Shown here piece by piece: positions 5,394 through 6,359 of a stretch of DNA of 6,359 nt (within the stretch, counting starts at the first letter, position 1; each line of letters begins with the position of its first letter). Both the position numbers and the translations under genes were made by a program. The notes below the pieces were generated by a model. The model ran no database searches and had not been told where the DNA came from. It saw nothing but the letters and a program-made list of their open reading frames with translations. Source of the DNA: Cyclobacteriaceae bacterium (GTDB lineage: Bacteria > Bacteroidota > Bacteroidia > Cytophagales > Cyclobacteriaceae). The stretch spans positions 1-6,359 of the forward strand of contig JAUUZS010000266.1 of the NCBI GenBank assembly GCA_030589835.1, in the 5' to 3' direction.

Positions 5394-6359
5394 ATGGCAA
5401 GTATTAACTATCCAATTAAAAAATTTATTTTACTGATTTCATTTTCCTTTTTTGCTTCCTTGCTTAATGCTCAAACTGTAGCAATAAAAGCCGGATATTT
5501 ATTTGACTCTGAATCAGGTAAATTCATCCAAAATCAAATGATAACCATTGAGAATGGTAAAATAAAAAGTGTAGAAAAAATAACCTCCTCCGTACATGCT
5601 GATGAGGTGATTGACCTTTCAGATTCCTGGGTAATGCCGGGATTCATGGATCTTCATGTTCATTTGGAAGGACAGTCATCACCAAGCGCATATCTGGATC
5701 AATTCCGAAAAAATGAGGCTGACCGGGCATATGATGCTGCAGTGTATGCAAAACGCACTTTGCTGGCCGGCTTTACCACCGTTCGCGATCTTGGAGGTTC
5801 AGGGGTAAACACATCCTTGTCAAAGGCTGTTGCTATGGGTAAAGTAGATGGGCCAAGGATTTTTTCTGCCGGGAAATCTATTGCGACCACAGGAGGCCAT
5901 GCTGATCCCACCAATGGGTTTCGGAGTGATTTGATGGGTGACCCGGGACCGGATGATGGAGTTGTGAACAGCAGGGAAGAGGCGCGAAAGGCGGTACGCC
6001 AGAGGTATAAAAATGGTGCGCAGGTAATTAAAATTACCGCAACGGGTGGAGTGCTAAGTCTGGCAAAAAGCGGTATGGCGCCTCAATTCACAATGGATGA
6101 ACTCGCTGGAATTGTGGAAGCTGCCAATGATCTTGGTATGATCACCGCAGCACATGCCCATGGAGCAGAAGGGATGAAAAGAGCAGTTTTAGCGGGTATC
6201 ACCAGCATTGAACATGGTTCCTTAATGACAGAAGAGGTTATGGACCTGATGGTGGAAAAAGGGACTTACTATGTGCCCACTCTTCTTGCCGGCGTATTTA
6301 CCATGGAAAAGGCAGAAATTAAAGGTTATTACCCGGATATTGTGGTGCCAAAAGCAAAA
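5394..6359 (+). CDS. Exported metal-dependent amidohydrolase (imidazolonepropionase-like/prolidase-like), N-terminal part
   Basis: The ATG at 5394 opens 322 codons to the window end. An in-frame TAA lies just upstream (5385-5387), so no longer start exists. Residues 1-26 are a signal peptide (KKFILLISFSFFASLLNAQ), placing the enzyme in the periplasm or beyond. Residues about 27-80 form the small N-terminal beta domain, followed by MPGFMDLHVHLEG with the HxH metal ligands H88 and H90. TTGGHAD (166-171) is a conserved loop. VIKITATGG carries K213, the likely carboxylated bridging lysine, and H254 (AAHAHG) and H274 (SIEHGS) are the next metal ligands. The final Asp ligand lies beyond the window; about 100 residues are probably missing. 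The pattern fits the COG1228-type amidohydrolases with a binuclear metal site, whose characterised relatives cleave Xaa-Pro or Xaa-Arg/Lys dipeptides. The signal peptide argues against a cytosolic histidine-degradation HutI. The exact substrate is unknown. It is transcribed away from the cohesin-like gene; no strong promoter box is visible. Confidence 0.9.
   Translation, partial: MASINYPIKKFILLISFSFFASLLNAQTVAIKAGYLFDSESGKFIQNQMITIENGKIKSVEKITSSVHADEVIDLSDSWVMPGFMDLHVHLEGQSSPSAYLDQFRKNEADRAYDAAVYAKRTLLAGFTTVRDLGGSGVNTSLSKAVAMGKVDGPRIFSAGKSIATTGGHADPTNGFRSDLMGDPGPDDGVVNSREEARKAVRQRYKNGAQVIKITATGGVLSLAKSGMAPQFTMDELAGIVEAANDLGMITAAHAHGAEGMKRAVLAGITSIEHGSLMTEEVMDLMVEKGTYYVPTLLAGVFTMEKAEIKGYYPDIVVPKAK

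Noticed and set aside
5699..5914. 71-codon open frame on the minus strand
   Set aside because: It lies fully inside the amidohydrolase gene on the other strand, whose frame contains recognisable catalytic motifs.

Overview
The window looks like a chromosomal segment of a Bacteroidota bacterium, probably of the Cytophagales/Flavobacteriales type. The reasons are a type A C-terminal sorting domain of the type IX secretion system (T9SS), an OmpA-family protein with PD40 propeller repeats, an exported protein with the 'GNVGVG.TTPS' motif typical of this phylum, A+T-rich intergenic DNA without clear Shine-Dalgarno sites, and one perfect Bacteroidota -7 promoter box (TAnnTTTG). The genus cannot be named from the sequence.

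Layout, left to right. (1) Positions 1-358, minus strand: the N-terminal 119 codons of an exported tail-fibre-like protein, cut by the window edge. (2) 359-826: a non-coding stretch holding a possible terminator for the next gene and two inverted repeats. (3) 827-2863, minus strand: a complete 678-residue envelope protein with a discoidin-like N-terminal domain, a PD40 propeller, a carboxypeptidase-regulatory-like domain and an OmpA peptidoglycan-binding domain. (4) 2946-4736, minus strand: a complete 596-residue T9SS cargo protein with a cohesin-like domain, three degenerate SprB-like modules, one Ig-like module and a sorting domain. It lies 82 bp upstream of the OmpA gene in the transcription direction. 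A good promoter precedes only this gene, so the two probably form an operon. (5) 4737-5393: a long non-coding divergent region with the promoter, a 49-nt hairpin and a 180-bp MITE-like element with TA target duplication. (6) 5394 to the window end, plus strand: the first 322 codons of an exported metal-dependent amidohydrolase.

Functionally, the OmpA/PD40 protein should sit in the periplasm bound to peptidoglycan, and the cohesin-like protein should be exported to the cell surface or medium by the T9SS. The OmpA protein resembles the T9SS-associated protein PorE in domain order but has a different N-terminus. A dedicated partnership between the two is inference. The amidohydrolase is most likely a periplasmic dipeptidase-like enzyme unrelated to that pair. 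The most unusual DNA is the foldback element at 5083-5262, whose right arm carries an extra REP-like palindrome.
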